Part shown: positions 1-8,989 of the stretch, piece by piece
Numbering within the stretch: position 1 is the stretch's first letter
How the letters are laid out: every line of letters starts with the position of its first letter
NCBI GenBank assembly: GCA_014695295.1
Contig: JACJNY010000075.1
Span: 80,184-144,183 of the forward strand
DNA length: 64,000 nucleotides
From: Microcoleus sp. FACHB-61
GTDB lineage: Bacteria > Cyanobacteriota > Cyanobacteriia > Cyanobacteriales > Microcoleaceae
Reading direction: 5' to 3'
Program-made: the position numbers and the translations under genes
The notes under the pieces: generated by a model
What the model saw: the letters and a program-made list of their open reading frames with translations, nothing else
What the model was told of the DNA's origin: nothing
Database searches by the model: none

Positions 1-100
1 ACAAACAGCCAACGAGAGAGCCGCTGTTTAGTCATCGGTTTGTCAGCTCGAAGTCTAAGTACGGCATCTAGCATATCAAAAAACGTTCCGCGTCAAACAT

Positions 101-634
101 TTAATCGAGCGGTTTCAAATCTAAAGCTTTTTGCATGGCTGCTAGTTCATCGCGGTGAGCTCTGACAGTAACAAAGCTCTTGGTTTGGCTTCCCGACTCA
201 GCAACTGATTCGAGTTTGAGCGAGACTTGCTCAGAGCGTCCAGCTTTTTTCCAGTAAAATACCCCCGCCAGCGGAGACAGCAGTACCAAAGCTAGGAAAA
301 CTTGACCCTGCTGGGGAACTAGCATTCCCAAAACCAGTCCCAAGCACAGAGCGCCGCCTGCACTCAGCAGAGTTAAAAAAATAGCCAAAAACCAACTCGG
401 CCTGACAAAACCCTCAAACGTGACTTTATAGTTGGGGGCATCGACGGCTGCAACTCGGTAAGCCCTAGAAGCAAAATAGTCTTGTAGCTGGGTTAAGAGT
501 GACTCTTGGGCGCTCTCAGAAGCAAGCTTAACTTGTTCGATTCTATCTTTGACTGAGGCTTTGATGAAGAAAAACAAGCCAACAGCCAGCAGCAGCGTTA
601 GCACAAATGTTGAAGGAAGAACAGCAGTATCCAT
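101..634 (-). CDS. CCB1-like cofactor assembly of complex C protein (DUF3529)
   Basis: A 177-residue membrane protein with an N-terminal transmembrane helix (about residues 8-25), a soluble stretch containing VAAVDAPNYKVTFEG and a second hydrophobic hairpin (about 80-128), followed by a short soluble C-terminus. Length, topology and the P-x-Y-K-V-T-F-E-G signature fit the cyanobacterial/plastid family annotated as cofactor assembly of complex C subunit B (CCB1), which helps attach haem c(i) to cytochrome b6 of the b6f complex in thylakoids. The assignment rests on family recall, not a search. It is a monocistronic minus-strand gene at the window edge. Confidence 0.7.
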   Translation of the reverse strand: MDTAVLPSTFVLTLLLAVGLFFFIKASVKDRIEQVKLASESAQESLLTQLQDYFASRAYRVAAVDAPNYKVTFEGFVRPSWFLAIFLTLLSAGGALCLGLVLGMLVPQQGQVFLALVLLSPLAGVFYWKKAGRSEQVSLKLESVAESGSQTKSFVTVRAHRDELAAMQKALDLKPLD

Positions 635-703
635 CGGTAGAAGTTTGTGTAATTGAAAGTATCTATTATTACTTTACAGAACTTTACAGACGAAAGCGAT
701 CGA

Positions 704-828
704 GGACTTACGCAAACACTTTTTTACCAAAATTCGCAGAAAGGTTTGTAGAAGGCGTTTTTCTCCCCATCACCAAATTCCCTTATCTCCCCAACATCGC
801 TAATTCTCAAGTGACAATGCGTAAGTCC
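704..828. repeat. Inverted-repeat element with GGACTTACGCA / TGCGTAAGTCC ends
   Basis: Perfect 11-bp inverted ends at 704-714 and 818-828 bound a 125-bp non-coding segment. The same end sequence occurs again at about 21308-21318 (GTGCGTAAGTCC), and related ACGCAGACTT sequence occurs in the repeat block near 22.1 kb. A 107-codon open frame crosses the element but looks unlike a protein. A small MITE-like element is the simplest reading. Confidence 0.5.
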
Positions 829-859
829 CGACGTAGTGTAGCTGCTTTAATCGCTGTGC

Positions 860-912
860 GGCGCTACTTGCAAAGCGAATGCAATCGGGCAAATCGCTTT
901 GCAAGTAGCGCC
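860..912. terminator. Perfect 19-bp hairpin downstream of the PadR gene
   Basis: Arms at 860-878 and 894-912 are exact reverse complements with a 15-nt loop. It lies in the convergent gap after the stop of the minus-strand PadR gene and near the 5' side of the CCB1-like gene. There is no clear T-tract, so it could be a REP-like palindrome instead of a true terminator. Confidence 0.45.
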
Positions 913-949
913 AGCATCTCAAGGGTTTAGGCATCCGATTCAAACTCGG

Positions 950-1342
950 CTAACCCGTCTGACCAGTTTCTAAGGCGCGGGGCCGACGCCCTGAAGCGCC
1001 GTTGCCCTGACCGATGTACTCGTGCCAGAGACGAGCGAGGTCTTGAGCTTGGTGCCGCCACTCAGGAAGGATTTGATACATCCGGCGGGGGCGGCCGCGT
1101 CCTTCTACTTTTTTCCAGTAACCGGTGATTACGGCTTCATCTTCGAGGAATTTCAGAGCGCTGTAGAGCACGGTATCAGAAAGTCGGTAGATGGGGAATT
1201 CCCTCTCTAGTTGTCCGATGAGTTCTGTACCGTAGGAATCTCCGCGCAATAACACCGAGAGAATGTAGCACACTGCTAGTTCCTTGTTTAGATAAACAGG
1301 AGGGGGGTCTTGAAAAAATTGATAGATATGTTCAAACTTCAT
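950..1342 (-). CDS. PadR family transcriptional regulator
   Basis: A 130-residue winged-helix protein. The N-terminal half holds the PadR pattern: YILSVLLRGDSYGTELIGQL, then the recognition helix with SDTVLYSALKFLEDEAVI, then the wing with GRGRPRRMYQI. PadR proteins are dimeric repressors; the effector and targets cannot be read from the sequence. The C-terminal 25 residues are low-complexity and basic. The ATG start at 1342 gives the expected N-terminus, and no co-transcribed partner is visible. Confidence 0.85.
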   Translation of the reverse strand: MKFEHIYQFFQDPPPVYLNKELAVCYILSVLLRGDSYGTELIGQLEREFPIYRLSDTVLYSALKFLEDEAVITGYWKKVEGRGRPRRMYQILPEWRHQAQDLARLWHEYIGQGNGASGRRPRALETGQTG

Positions 1343-1750
1343 CTGTCTTGTCCGCTGGAAACTCTCGTGATACCGTCAGGTTAACAGGAGAGGAAAGCGG
1401 GGCGGGGTGTGCCGCTTCCTAAGGATTAAGTGGGACACCGAGGAAACAGAGGTGCAGTATTTCCCCAGTGAATGTTGATAGCCCCAAACGCTTGTCCTGC
1501 ACTTTGGTAAAGTTTGCCTGCCCCTTGGTTGAGGAGCACTGGCTTAACTAGCGCAATTTTTTTCCTCTTCCAATCTATCGCAGCGACTATTGTCAAGTGT
1601 CCGATCGCCTGCAAAAGTTGGCAGTTACTTCGGGAGTTGGTGTTTTAACTGAAAATTAAAAATTCGCAACTTCCCGGAGCCCTTTGTCGGCCTCGTCTCT
1701 GCGCTCTAGCTTGTCTGATTTGCTGTTGATGTGTGCGCTATAGCTTGGCT
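1343..1750. other. Intergenic, no gene recognised
   Basis: About 400 bases between the PadR gene and the Ycf33-like gene. A 62-codon minus-strand open frame is present but has no recognisable protein character. I see no repeat or RNA gene here. Confidence 0.5.
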
Positions 1751-1954
1751 TTAAACCAAACTCAGACCTAACATGGCGCGCAGTGTAAAAGTTAGAAAGA
1801 CAAAAGTCGCTACGATCGAACTAATCAGGGCGATCGCAGTTGCCGGTCGATCGAGCAGGGGTCTGAGTCGCTCGAACAGGAAAAAGAAAATTCCCAGGCA
1901 TATCGTAATGAAAAAGCGGGGGTAGCGAGAGACGTTATTAATAAAATCTTGCAT
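1751..1954 (-). CDS. ycf33: DUF751 / Ycf33 family protein
   Basis: Small membrane protein starting MQDFINNVSRYPRFF, the hallmark of the Ycf33/DUF751 family of cyanobacteria and red-algal plastids. It has two hydrophobic helices (FITICLGIFFFLFERLRPLL and a C-terminal one). I chose the ATG at 1954 because the family begins at this methionine; an open frame extends 16 codons further upstream without family resemblance. The gene is 67 codons long. Function is not established; a role in or near photosynthetic membranes is only inferred from distribution. Confidence 0.75.
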   Translation of the reverse strand: MQDFINNVSRYPRFFITICLGIFFFLFERLRPLLDRPATAIALISSIVATFVFLTFTLRAMLGLSLV

Positions 1955-2231
1955 GAGCTTGGTGGGGTAAAGTGTAACAGCTCGATCTTTGGCTGGTAAC
2001 ACTTGTGAGCGAGTTAGACAATTTTGGCACAGCCGGAGCTAAATCTGCAGATCGGGCGATCGGGCATTTTTGCCGGCGAGGCTGACATATATAATTCTAA
2101 CGAAAACTTTTGGTCGAGCGATCGGGCGATGTCTGTTTAATGCCGGAACGCTAAGTCCGGTGACAACTTCTGAAGTATTTCTATTGAGTTCTAGTTGTGA
2201 TAAATATTATAGGATCGTTATTTCTAGATAA

Positions 2232-3107
2232 ATGTCTGCTTCCGCACCTTCTCAAGTCTTGCCACGTCCCTTTCTGAAATGGGCAGGAGGCAAAACTAGG
2301 TTAATTGGACAATATCAACCTTATTTTCCTGAAAAGTTCACCACTTACTACGAGCCTTTTTTGGGCGGCGGAGCCGTATTTTTTTACTTAGCACAGCAGC
2401 ACCCTTCTTTGCAACCTATTTTAACAGATATTAATCCTGAGTTGATTAATGCCTATTGCTGTGTCAGGGATAAAGTTGAGGAGCTTATTGAGCTTTTGTT
2501 AGAGCACCAGTCAGAACACAGCAAGGACAATAAAGAGTATTATTACTGGGTGCGATCGCGATCCTACAAAAAAGATACAGAAAAAGCAGCACGCCTGATT
2601 TACCTAAATAAAACTTGTTACAACGGCCTCTACAGAGAAAACTCAAAAGGTGAATTTAACGTTCCGATAGGTCGATACAAAAATCCTAACATTTGTCAAG
2701 CAGATTTATTGCGATCGGTCTCATCTTTACTCGCGCGCGCTCAAATTAAAGTCAGAAAATTCGATGAAATTTTGGATTTTGCTACTAGCAGCGAAGACTT
2801 TGTTTATTTTGACCCGCCTTATTATCCAATCAGTGCCACCAGCAACTTCACGGCTTACAGCCGGGATAATTTCAAAGAATCCGAACAGCTTAAACTGAGA
2901 GATGTTTTTGCAGAAGTTGCCGAACGGGGCGTCAAAGTTATGCTGTCTAATTCTAACTGCGATTTCATCGAAAAAATCTACAGCGACAATCAAGCTTTTT
3001 CGATAAATTCTCTCCCCCAAATAATTGAAATATCAGCATCTAGGGGAATTAATTCTAATAGTTGCAAGCGCGGAAAAGTCAAAGAATTATTAATACGTTC
3101 ATTTTAA
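2232..3107 (+). CDS. DNA adenine methylase (D12 class, Dam-like)
   Basis: A 291-residue N6-adenine methyltransferase. Visible motifs are the N-terminal LKWAGGK, the SAM-binding YEPFLGGGAVFFYL (about residues 39-52), and the catalytic DPPYYP (about 194-199). This is the alpha-class D12 family that includes Dam and M.DpnII, which methylate GATC. Cyanobacteria of this type carry Dam-like enzymes acting on GATC, which lies inside the abundant HIP1 octamer GCGATCGC. It is convergent with a PD-(D/E)XK-like nuclease gene 88 bases downstream, so it may be either a housekeeping orphan or the methylase of a restriction pair. Confidence 0.9.
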   Translation: MSASAPSQVLPRPFLKWAGGKTRLIGQYQPYFPEKFTTYYEPFLGGGAVFFYLAQQHPSLQPILTDINPELINAYCCVRDKVEELIELLLEHQSEHSKDNKEYYYWVRSRSYKKDTEKAARLIYLNKTCYNGLYRENSKGEFNVPIGRYKNPNICQADLLRSVSSLLARAQIKVRKFDEILDFATSSEDFVYFDPPYYPISATSNFTAYSRDNFKESEQLKLRDVFAEVAERGVKVMLSNSNCDFIEKIYSDNQAFSINSLPQIIEISASRGINSNSCKRGKVKELLIRSF

Positions 3108-3118
3108 ATTACACTTAA

Positions 3119-3137
3119 GCTTAGTTTCTAACTAAGC
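3119..3137 (+). terminator. Hairpin after the adenine methylase gene
   Basis: Exact 8-bp arms GCTTAGTT/AACTAAGC with a 3-nt loop, followed by ATATTTTG. It begins 12 bases after the methylase stop. It is a plausible weak intrinsic terminator between two convergent genes. Confidence 0.5.
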
Positions 3138-3195
3138 ATATTTTGTAGGAGCAATACCTGGTGGCATTGCAGGCGGCAAAGTTGCGTAATTCCTG

Positions 3196-3678
3196 TTATA
3201 GATATTTGTTAGCCCAGGTAATAAAACCTTCGAGCTTGTGAACTCCCAACAGATTTTGATTGTCGGGAATTTGTTTTTTAAACCAGTCGATCGAACCTTG
3301 CCTCATACCATCACCGCCCACTATAACAATAGTTGGCACCCGATAACAATTTTTAATATTTAAATTGAGGTAAGGATACTTCTCGTCTACTGAACCTTTG
3401 TCTTCTTGCCACTTGCACTCAACAATTAGACCCAGAGGAAACAAACCGGAATCAACAATATAAAAATCGACATTTATTTCAGTTTCATAGATGCTAGGCC
3501 CAATATAAACCTGTTTAGCATATCGCTTGGGATTTTCAGTAGAGATTAAGAGCCAATCTCGCTTGCGCTTTTTCGGCAACTGGGGACATATTTCGAGATA
3601 TCCGTGCCCTCTCAACGTACCTTCTACAGTTGTTTCTAAAACATAACCAGTTTTATTGGCTCTACAACCTCTATTCAT
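3196..3678 (-). CDS. PD-(D/E)XK nuclease superfamily protein
   Basis: A 160-residue protein with a compact nuclease-fold signature: E near the N-terminus (VLETTVEG), then INVDFYIV and LIVECKWQ (the D...E-x-K core, with E-C-K), then GSVDEKYPYLNLNIKN. This arrangement is seen in small PD-(D/E)XK proteins, some annotated as restriction endonucleases. The motif supports nuclease chemistry; the target is unknown. It sits convergent to the Dam-like methylase, with only the terminator hairpin between, so a restriction-modification pairing is possible but not shown. Confidence 0.7.
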   Translation of the reverse strand: MNRGCRANKTGYVLETTVEGTLRGHGYLEICPQLPKKRKRDWLLISTENPKRYAKQVYIGPSIYETEINVDFYIVDSGLFPLGLIVECKWQEDKGSVDEKYPYLNLNIKNCYRVPTIVIVGGDGMRQGSIDWFKKQIPDNQNLLGVHKLEGFITWANKYL

Positions 3679-3705
3679 TTTGTTTGCTCCTGAATATAAT
3701 CTGAA

Positions 3706-4641
3706 TTAAGCCGATCGCACTTCGATCGCTCCCCTGTCAAAAACCCGTTTGTCAGTACCGATACAACTGACAAACATCCGGTCTTTATAGACATCAAACG
3801 TCGCAAAACTCAGGCGGCTAGCAGAATACTCCGTCCACTCAGAACGCCCCACCGGACGAGTACCCCCGCCGGCACCGCAAATTAAATAAGTCGTACCGTT
3901 AATCGAGCGAGTGCGTTCGTAACTGTGCTCGTGTCCGTTAATATAAAGCTGCACGCCGTACTTTTGAAACAAAGGCGTCAAAGTCTTAATAAAAGATTGA
4001 TTCGATCCGTACACGCCAGAGGAATAAATCGGGTGGTGGCCGAACACAACTTTCCAAGGTGCAATGCTCTGACTCAACTCTTTTTCCAGCCAAACAAGCT
4101 GATTTTCCCAATCCGCATTGTGATTGGTATCTAAAGCAAAAAACTGTACCGGATCGCGCCGAAAAGTATAGTAGCGACCTTGCATATTAAAACCCGGATA
4201 TTTAACTTGCGGATCGCCGTTAGCAGTGCGGATGTCGTGATTTCCCAGACAAGCATAAAATTTTACGTCTTGCTGCAATAACGACCTATAAGGCCGCTCG
4301 AAAACAGCATTAATTTTTTCAAATTCGCCGTTATTGTAGATATTGTCGCCGGCGAGAACAGCAACATTAAAAGGGTTTTTCCGGTGATATTGCGCCATCG
4401 CCTCAGCCACAGCATACTGACCTTCAGCGCCGGTACCGGTGTCGGCCACCGAAATAAAGCGTAAAATAGGCGGTGAGGTCGGCAATCGGACGATCGTCCT
4501 TTCTGCCTCAACGTTAGAAGCCACAGCAGCATCCGTGTCTGTACCCCAGGAAGTCCGAAGCTGAAACATTTTCCAGACTCCGGCAAAACCTAAGCTGCTG
4601 AGACTGCCTAAAACTAGAAAGTGACGGCGTTTGATTCTCAT
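3706..4641 (-). CDS. Tat-exported metallophosphoesterase (purple acid phosphatase-like)
   Basis: A 311-residue calcineurin-like phosphoesterase. The dimetal motifs appear in order: VADTG, GDNIYNNG, LGNHD, FGHHPIYSSG and NGHEHSYER. The N-terminus RIKRRHFLVLG followed by a hydrophobic run is a twin-arginine signal, so the enzyme is predicted to be periplasmic or exported. The pattern matches the tartrate-resistant acid phosphatase group. A role in phosphate scavenging is an inference; no Pho box was recognised upstream. The gene is followed 27 bases downstream by the nuclease gene on the same strand. Confidence 0.88.
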   Translation of the reverse strand: MRIKRRHFLVLGSLSSLGFAGVWKMFQLRTSWGTDTDAAVASNVEAERTIVRLPTSPPILRFISVADTGTGAEGQYAVAEAMAQYHRKNPFNVAVLAGDNIYNNGEFEKINAVFERPYRSLLQQDVKFYACLGNHDIRTANGDPQVKYPGFNMQGRYYTFRRDPVQFFALDTNHNADWENQLVWLEKELSQSIAPWKVVFGHHPIYSSGVYGSNQSFIKTLTPLFQKYGVQLYINGHEHSYERTRSINGTTYLICGAGGGTRPVGRSEWTEYSASRLSFATFDVYKDRMFVSCIGTDKRVFDRGAIEVRSA

Positions 4642-4744
4642 TTTGATTCAGTTACAACTAATGAAATGATAAATTAAGGTTGAGATGGCTCAACTAAAAA
4701 TTTATCGCTTTTAGATATATTTGCAACGCCCCAAGGCAGAGAAA

Positions 4745-5776
4745 ATGTCAGAAGAACAACTAAACCAGTCAACTCCACAACCCTCTCAATCTCCGACACC
4801 AGAGGTTGACTCGCCTGCAAAGTCTGCCCCCACTGGCAGCAAAACTCAAAATGCCAGCAGCGCTGTTCCCAAAAATCAGAGAATCAATGCTTTGATTGCC
4901 TCGATTGGGAATTTCGGCAAAAAAGGGAAAAAATTAGCAGCAGAACCCCCGTTGCAGGCCCAAAAGCCGATCGCACCAACCGTTTCTGACTCAGCAACAG
5001 CAACTCCTGCCGCTGTTGCTGCGGAAGTTAACAGCGTGCCGCCAAAAGTTGCTGTAAAATTTGATAAAAAGCCGGTATCAAAACGCACCGAGGGGAGTTT
5101 TTTAGAGACAGTCGGTGTAATTTGGCAAAGTATTGTGCGGCTAGTGCGGGATCTGCTACCGCCCTCTGCGAACCAGAAGCTGTCCGATCCAATTTTAAAC
5201 GCTGCCATAGCAGCAATTCTCATCGTTGCAGTTGGTTTAACTCTCAACAGTTTCTCAGCCAAACCGCCGGAGAAAGTAGCAAAAGTGTCTCTCCCAGCAG
5301 CGCAGCAGTCGCCGCCAACGTTTGGCGATTTTGTGGCGTCGGGAACGTCGAAATCCCCAGAGGCGATCGCACCGTCAGCGCCAATATCTACTAAATTCAA
5401 AAGCAAGTTGCCCGATTTAGTGGCTCCGGAAAAACCGCAACCAGTAGAAATTATCCCGCCGCCGCCGCTGACGCCGGAACAGTCTCTGATTGCTGCGATT
5501 CAAAATCAAGTTGCTGACATTAAGAATCGACTTGGCGGCGGTTTAGTTGAGTCTGTTCAAGCTAATTTTTCGAGCAGCATTTTGACGGTAAAAGTCGCTG
5601 AAGATTGGTACAAACTTAGCGAAGTCGAGCAAAATCAACTAGCAACTAAAATGTGGAAGGAGGCTAATTCACTCGATTTCAGCAAGCTAGAAATCGCGAA
5701 CATGGAAGGGAAGTTAATAGCAAGAAGTCCGGTTGTTGGTTCGGAAATGATTATTTTAGACAGAGGGATTCATTAA
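4745..5776 (+). CDS. Conserved cyanobacterial membrane protein, unknown function
   Basis: A 343-residue protein starting MSEEQLNQ. Three parts are visible: a Pro/Ala/Ser-rich, probably disordered N-terminal 100 residues; one transmembrane segment (ILNAAIAAILIVAVGLTL, about 155-172); and, after a second Pro-rich linker, a folded C-terminal domain of about 100 residues (EQSLIAAIQNQVADIKNRLG to the end). I chose the ATG at 4745 because the eight codons before it look like leader. I do not recognise the C-terminal domain. It is transcribed divergently from the phosphatase. Confidence 0.65.
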   Translation: MSEEQLNQSTPQPSQSPTPEVDSPAKSAPTGSKTQNASSAVPKNQRINALIASIGNFGKKGKKLAAEPPLQAQKPIAPTVSDSATATPAAVAAEVNSVPPKVAVKFDKKPVSKRTEGSFLETVGVIWQSIVRLVRDLLPPSANQKLSDPILNAAIAAILIVAVGLTLNSFSAKPPEKVAKVSLPAAQQSPPTFGDFVASGTSKSPEAIAPSAPISTKFKSKLPDLVAPEKPQPVEIIPPPPLTPEQSLIAAIQNQVADIKNRLGGGLVESVQANFSSSILTVKVAEDWYKLSEVEQNQLATKMWKEANSLDFSKLEIANMEGKLIARSPVVGSEMIILDRGIH

Positions 5777-5966
5777 GATTTAAATGGTCTGTATCTGTCA
5801 AACGTCAGATTATCCTTACAGTCCAGGACGCAGAACCTAATTATGTAGGGTGCGCAGTGCGCACCTTACCGCTGTTAATTTTTTTGAGGAATATCGAACT
5901 TTTCAAAGCTCTAACAGAATGCTAATTAAATCATATCATGTCGGCGGTCACGACCACAATTTAACA

Positions 5967-6027
5967 AGTTTCTAGTTAGGACTTCACTCCTCATAAAACT
6001 ACTAAAATGAAGTCCTAACTAGAAACT
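5967..6027. repeat. Perfect 20-bp inverted repeat (61-bp palindromic element)
   Basis: Arms at 5967-5986 and 6008-6027 are exact reverse complements containing TAGGACTTCA, with a 21-nt loop. It lies in a gene-free gap (5777-6081) that also holds a small GGTGCGCAGTGCGCACC palindrome near 5850. The AGGACTTCA core resembles repeats at 24.25 kb and 42.35 kb, suggesting a dispersed family. Confidence 0.6.
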
Positions 6028-6081
6028 TAGAACGCTTATTTACCGAACATTAAATTAATTAAGTTTGAAGAAAATTGAAAA

Positions 6082-6810
6082 ATGACAACTTTAACTAAAG
6101 TCGAACAAGTAGAAATTGAATATCCCAACAGCGACGGAGAGCCGATGGCTGAAAGCGACATCACGCGCGATTACATGACTTACAGCGTAGAAGCTGTCAA
6201 GCTTTACTTTCAATAACGTTCTGATGTTTACGTGTTAGCCAATTCTTTCATATATTATGAAGGAGGGAACAACCAGGCAGTTGTGGCCTCGGATGTTTAT
6301 GTGGTGTTGGGAGTTACCAACAGCAAAAGGGATAATTATAAAGCTGGGGAAGAAGGGGGAATTACTCCCGATTTTGTGTTATAAATTACTTCGACAACAA
6401 CTAAAACGAAAGACCAAGAAACAAAACCAGAAATTTATCGGGCTTTGGGAGTTAGGGAATATTTTCAGTACGCTCTGTCGGGAGATTATCTGAATCCGAT
6501 TTTACAGGGAGTACGTCTAATAAACAATCAGTACGAGGCCATTGCAGCCAACAATATCGCTTGCGATACGCTGTGCTTGTTCAGTGAAGTGCTGGGACTG
6601 GAATTGCATATAATTTCAGGAGAATTGAGGTTTAGAGTTCCTCAAACGGGTGAAATTTTGAAGACTCACAAGGAAGAAATTTTTGGACGACTGGCAGCGG
6701 AGTCAGCCTTTCAACAATCAGAGCAAGCACGACTGACAGCGGAGTCAACATTGCGATCGCTCGTAACTCAACTCTTAAATTCTGGAATGAGTCTGGAGGA
6801 GGTAGCGTAA
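6082..6810 (+). pseudogene. Uma2 family (DUF820) nuclease, inactivated by two stop codons
   Basis: One reading frame of 243 codons from ATG 6082 to TAA 6808-6810 reads as a full Uma2-family protein (DVYVLANSFIYYEGGN, VASDVYVVLGV, TPDFVL, KPEIYRALGVREYFQY, and a C-terminal coiled coil) but is broken by TAA at 6214-6216 and 6382-6384. The second stop falls exactly where the family has its catalytic glutamate (DFVL-E-I), and the usual APD has become ASD. The start has no strong Shine-Dalgarno. There is no frameshift, so the decay looks recent. An intact member of the family lies at 32466-33251. Confidence 0.85.
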
Positions 6811-6920
6811 ATGCTGAATTTATCGACCTTGGAAGTGAGACGATTGGTAGGGGAAAACTTTTAATCGATCGCACTTTTCCAAGAGATCCAGGATAGTGCG
6901 ATCGAAGTATGGGACAAAAT

Positions 6921-6955
6921 GTCAACAGTCAACAGTCAACAGTCAACAGTCAACT
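6921..6955. repeat. Heptanucleotide tandem repeat, five GTCAACA-type units
   Basis: Five 7-bp units (GTCAACA, the last ending GTCAACT) occur in the gap between the Uma2 pseudogene and the 3' end of the PBP2 gene. It is of the short tandemly repeated repetitive (STRR) type known from cyanobacteria. Confidence 0.9.
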
Positions 6956-6960
6956 AATGA

Positions 6961-8775
6961 CTATAGAGGCTTATTAGTAGGTTTAAAACCCTGCTTTTGA
7001 AAATAGGTTTTAAATACCTCTTGAGCAATTGGTGCAGCCGATACAGCACCATATCCTCCGCCTTCAACTATAACTGCGATCGCAACTTCCGGTTTGTCAG
7101 CGGGAGCAAAACCCACATACATAGAATTGTCAGGATGACCGGGCATTTCCACAGTCCCAGTTTTGCCAGCACTTAAAGGAATAGTACCGTCATTCAGACC
7201 GCGGCCTGTACCTTTTTTCACCACGTCAATCAATCCTTGTTTAACCACATTTAAAGTGGCAGGCTTAATACCTGTTTGAACTTTTTGAGTTATAGGAGTA
7301 TTGGTTTGAGAAGCCAACAAATGCGGCTGCACTCGCCAACCACCGTTGGCAACAGTTGACACCATCACAGCCAATTCTAGGGGAGTACAAAGTACCAAAC
7401 CCTGACCGATCGCCATTGTTACCGTATCCCCAACGTACCAATCTTCATCATACATTTTATTTTTCTCTGCTGGTATCGGAACTTGACCGTGATTGGCGCC
7501 GTCTATCCCCAAAATATCTAAATTAATAGTACCGCCAATGCCCATTTTTTTAGCCCATTTCGCCATTTCTTCCGGCCCTGCCGCCATACCTACTTGATAG
7601 AAAAACGTATTGCTGCTGTAGGCTAAAGCATCGCGGAAACCGATCGTGCCGTAACCGGCGCCGTGTTCGTTAAAGGAAATTCCGCCGATGTTAATTGAAG
7701 AAGAACTTACCAAAGTCGAGTCAGGAGAAAATTTGCCCGACTCCATCCCGGCTATAGCAGTGACAATTTTAAAAGTGCTGCCGACTGGATAGCCTTGAAC
7801 AGCCCGATTTAAAAACGGTTTTTCTGGCCCTTGCAGCCGCTCCCATTCTTTTTGACTTACCTTGCGGGTGAAAATATTGGGGTCAAATGTCGGCCAACTA
7901 GCCATTGTTAAAAGAGCTCCGGTTTTCACGTCGATCGCCACAACGGCACCCAGGCGATCGCCCAAAGCTTTTTCCGCAGTTTTCTGCATATCTAAATCTA
8001 AAGTTAGCTGCACCGGTTTGCCGGGAATAGGGTCTTTTACACCTAAATCTTGGATTTCTTCGCCCTTAGCATTTACCTCGATCAAACGGTTTCCCCAAAC
8101 GCCTTCTAAAGTTGAATTGGCTAATTTTTCAACTCCCATCTGACCGACGATCATTCCCATCGGATATGCAGGATTAGCTTTTAATTGATCTAAAGTAGCT
8201 TCGCCGACGTATCCCAAAAGATGAGCTGCTAATTGCTGGTTGGGATTGTCTCGGCTCGATTCTACGCGAATTTCAACTCCCCGCAAAGTATTAGCTTGTT
8301 CTCCCAACGCGACGAAAGTACCGACATCGATATCCTTACTAATTCGCACTGGCAGGGCTGATCTGTAGCCAGCGGCATCGATTTTTTTGATAATTTCGGC
8401 TGCGGGAAGTTTGACGATCGGGCCCAGTGTATCGGCGATCTCTTGCCAATCCTTGGCCGAGCGCTCTTTTGGCCACACATAGACCGATCGAGATACGCGG
8501 CTTGCCGCAAAAATTTTGCCGTTGCGGTCTAAAATTTGACCGCGATTCGCTGCGACTGAAACAGGGCGAATGCGGTTATTTTCCGCCCGCTGTCGGTTGT
8601 AGGCTCCCTGTACCAGTTGCAGTTCGGCTAGACGAAATATCGGCAGCGTCACTAAGGTAGTGACTAGCAGCAGAAAAATCATAACTTGGGTCGATCGGCT
8701 GCCTTGCCGTGCAGGATTGTCCAAGCCTTTTTTGTCGAATCGGATTTTAGAGTTAAAAGAAAAATCGCCAGCCAT
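6961..8775 (-). CDS. mrdA: Penicillin-binding protein 2 (class B transpeptidase)
   Basis: A 604-residue class B PBP that cross-links peptidoglycan for cell-wall elongation. From the ATG at 8775: a cytoplasmic N-terminus, one transmembrane anchor (about 31-50), the PBP dimer domain, then the transpeptidase domain with STFK (Ser333, Lys336), SSN (387-389) and KTG (538-540), all intact. A TTG nine codons upstream is an alternative start; ATG was preferred. Length and domain order fit MrdA/PBP2 better than FtsI, but separating the two by eye is not certain. Monocistronic. Confidence 0.88.
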   Translation of the reverse strand: MAGDFSFNSKIRFDKKGLDNPARQGSRSTQVMIFLLLVTTLVTLPIFRLAELQLVQGAYNRQRAENNRIRPVSVAANRGQILDRNGKIFAASRVSRSVYVWPKERSAKDWQEIADTLGPIVKLPAAEIIKKIDAAGYRSALPVRISKDIDVGTFVALGEQANTLRGVEIRVESSRDNPNQQLAAHLLGYVGEATLDQLKANPAYPMGMIVGQMGVEKLANSTLEGVWGNRLIEVNAKGEEIQDLGVKDPIPGKPVQLTLDLDMQKTAEKALGDRLGAVVAIDVKTGALLTMASWPTFDPNIFTRKVSQKEWERLQGPEKPFLNRAVQGYPVGSTFKIVTAIAGMESGKFSPDSTLVSSSSINIGGISFNEHGAGYGTIGFRDALAYSSNTFFYQVGMAAGPEEMAKWAKKMGIGGTINLDILGIDGANHGQVPIPAEKNKMYDEDWYVGDTVTMAIGQGLVLCTPLELAVMVSTVANGGWRVQPHLLASQTNTPITQKVQTGIKPATLNVVKQGLIDVVKKGTGRGLNDGTIPLSAGKTGTVEMPGHPDNSMYVGFAPADKPEVAIAVIVEGGGYGAVSAAPIAQEVFKTYFQKQGFKPTNKPL

Positions 8776-8989
8776 ATTAATTAATCTGCTCTTTTTATTC
8801 AACTAACAGGTTGATACAGTTCCCATCCGGATCATTTTGCAGAAGATGCAGGCATTATAACTTCTAACTCTTTAGTAACAGACATAAATTCTGCCGATTG
8901 GCAGACGAATCAGCCGGATTTTTTGATTATAATAGATCTGAAATATCAGGTTTTTCTGACAATTCAACTGTTAAGGAGGTAGGGGCGCT

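Noticed and set aside
607..930. 107-codon plus-strand ORF
   Set aside because: It runs through an inverted-repeat element and a hairpin, overlaps the CCB1-like gene start and has no protein family character.
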